Below are positions 5,825-6,105 of a stretch of 6,105 nt of DNA, piece after piece. The notes under the pieces are model-generated. The model worked only from the letters and a program-made list of their open reading frames with translations, made no database searches and had not been told where the DNA came from. The stretch comes from Firmicutes bacterium UBA2296. GTDB lineage: Bacteria; Bacillota; UBA994. Position numbers and translations under genes: made by a program. Positions within the stretch are counted from its first letter, which is position 1; every line of letters begins with the position of its first letter. The stretch lies in the NCBI GenBank assembly GCA_002345475.1, contig DDWC01000134.1, positions 1-6,105 of the forward strand, written 5' to 3'.

Positions 5825-6105
5825 TTCCCGTGACCAATGTCTTAGGCTTTGGTGTGGCCCGTCTGGACACAGAGTCTTGCCTGGACGCCATTATGAACAT
5901 GGCCCAGGGGCAGATAGTGACAGCCAATGCGGAAATCCTGTACGCCGCTAGTCGACAGCATGAGCTGGGCGACATTCTCAGGAAATGTGAAATGATAACT
6001 GCCGACGGCATGGGTGTTGTTCTGGCTACCAGACTGCTTGGTCAACCTGTCCCAGAGAGGGTCAGCGGAGTGGAGCTGTTGCACGGCGTTTGCCAAAGGC
6101 TGGCC
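5821..6105 (+). CDS. tagA: WecG/TagA/CpsF family (GT26) glycosyltransferase, N-terminal part (3' partial)
   Basis: The frame from ATG 5821 stays open to the right edge and gives 95 residues, less than half of the roughly 240 usual for the family. It shows the GT26 N-terminal pattern: NVLGFGVARLD (6-16), VTANAEILYAAS (33-44), ITADGMGVVLATRLLG (59-74) and ERVSGVELL (79-87). T34 and D62 sit where the TagA family has its conserved Thr and catalytic Asp. TagA uses UDP-ManNAc to extend undecaprenyl-PP-GlcNAc, making the linkage unit for wall teichoic acid or secondary wall polymers; I infer the same here. GGGAG at 5808-5812 lies 8 nt before the ATG, which overlaps the csaB stop by 4 nt. An in-frame GTG at 5830 is a less likely start. 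The missing C-terminal part, which holds the membrane-association tail in this family, cannot be assessed. Confidence 0.92.
   Translation, partial: MIPVTNVLGFGVARLDTESCLDAIMNMAQGQIVTANAEILYAASRQHELGDILRKCEMITADGMGVVLATRLLGQPVPERVSGVELLHGVCQRLA

Overview
The window looks like part of the chromosome of a Clostridia-type Firmicute, perhaps from the Desulfotomaculum/Moorella-like assemblage. The evidence is the RF2 tail (the Firmicute-style 'HPYSMVKDHRT...GNVQAVMDGDID'), strong Shine-Dalgarno sites that match the 3' end of 16S rRNA, GTG and TTG starts, and the pairing of a DUF5693 membrane protein with csaB and tagA. The genus cannot be fixed from sequence reading alone. Base composition is moderately GC-rich and looks even throughout. 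No tRNA, rRNA, CRISPR array, transposase, IS end or phage gene was seen.

Layout, all on the + strand: (1) 1-213, the 3' end of prfB (peptide chain release factor 2). (2) 248-937, a secreted or membrane-anchored DUF2993/LmeA-like lipid-binding protein. (3) 967-2568, a DUF5693-type polytopic membrane protein with a short extracytoplasmic N-terminal domain. (4) 2565-3668, a GT4 glycosyltransferase. (5) 3655-4773, a second GT-B glycosyltransferase, TuaH-like. (6) 4766-5824, csaB, a polysaccharide pyruvyl transferase. (7) 5821 to the right edge, the first 95 codons of a WecG/TagA/CpsF (GT26) glycosyltransferase. The only non-coding gaps are 34 and 29 nt. Genes 3 to 7 all overlap their neighbours by 4, 14, 8 and 4 nt, so this is almost certainly one operon with translational coupling. 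No terminator or convincing promoter was found.

Working model (inference from families and gene order): TagA adds a ManNAc-type sugar to undecaprenyl-PP-GlcNAc to make a linkage unit. The two GT-B enzymes extend a cell-wall polymer. CsaB adds pyruvate ketals, the groups that SLH-domain S-layer proteins bind. The DUF5693 membrane protein and the LmeA-like protein would act at or outside the membrane, in roles that are not established. The least understood parts, and the best candidates for new biology, are the DUF5693 protein and the LmeA-like protein beside it. The rest is a recognisable S-layer/secondary cell-wall polymer locus.
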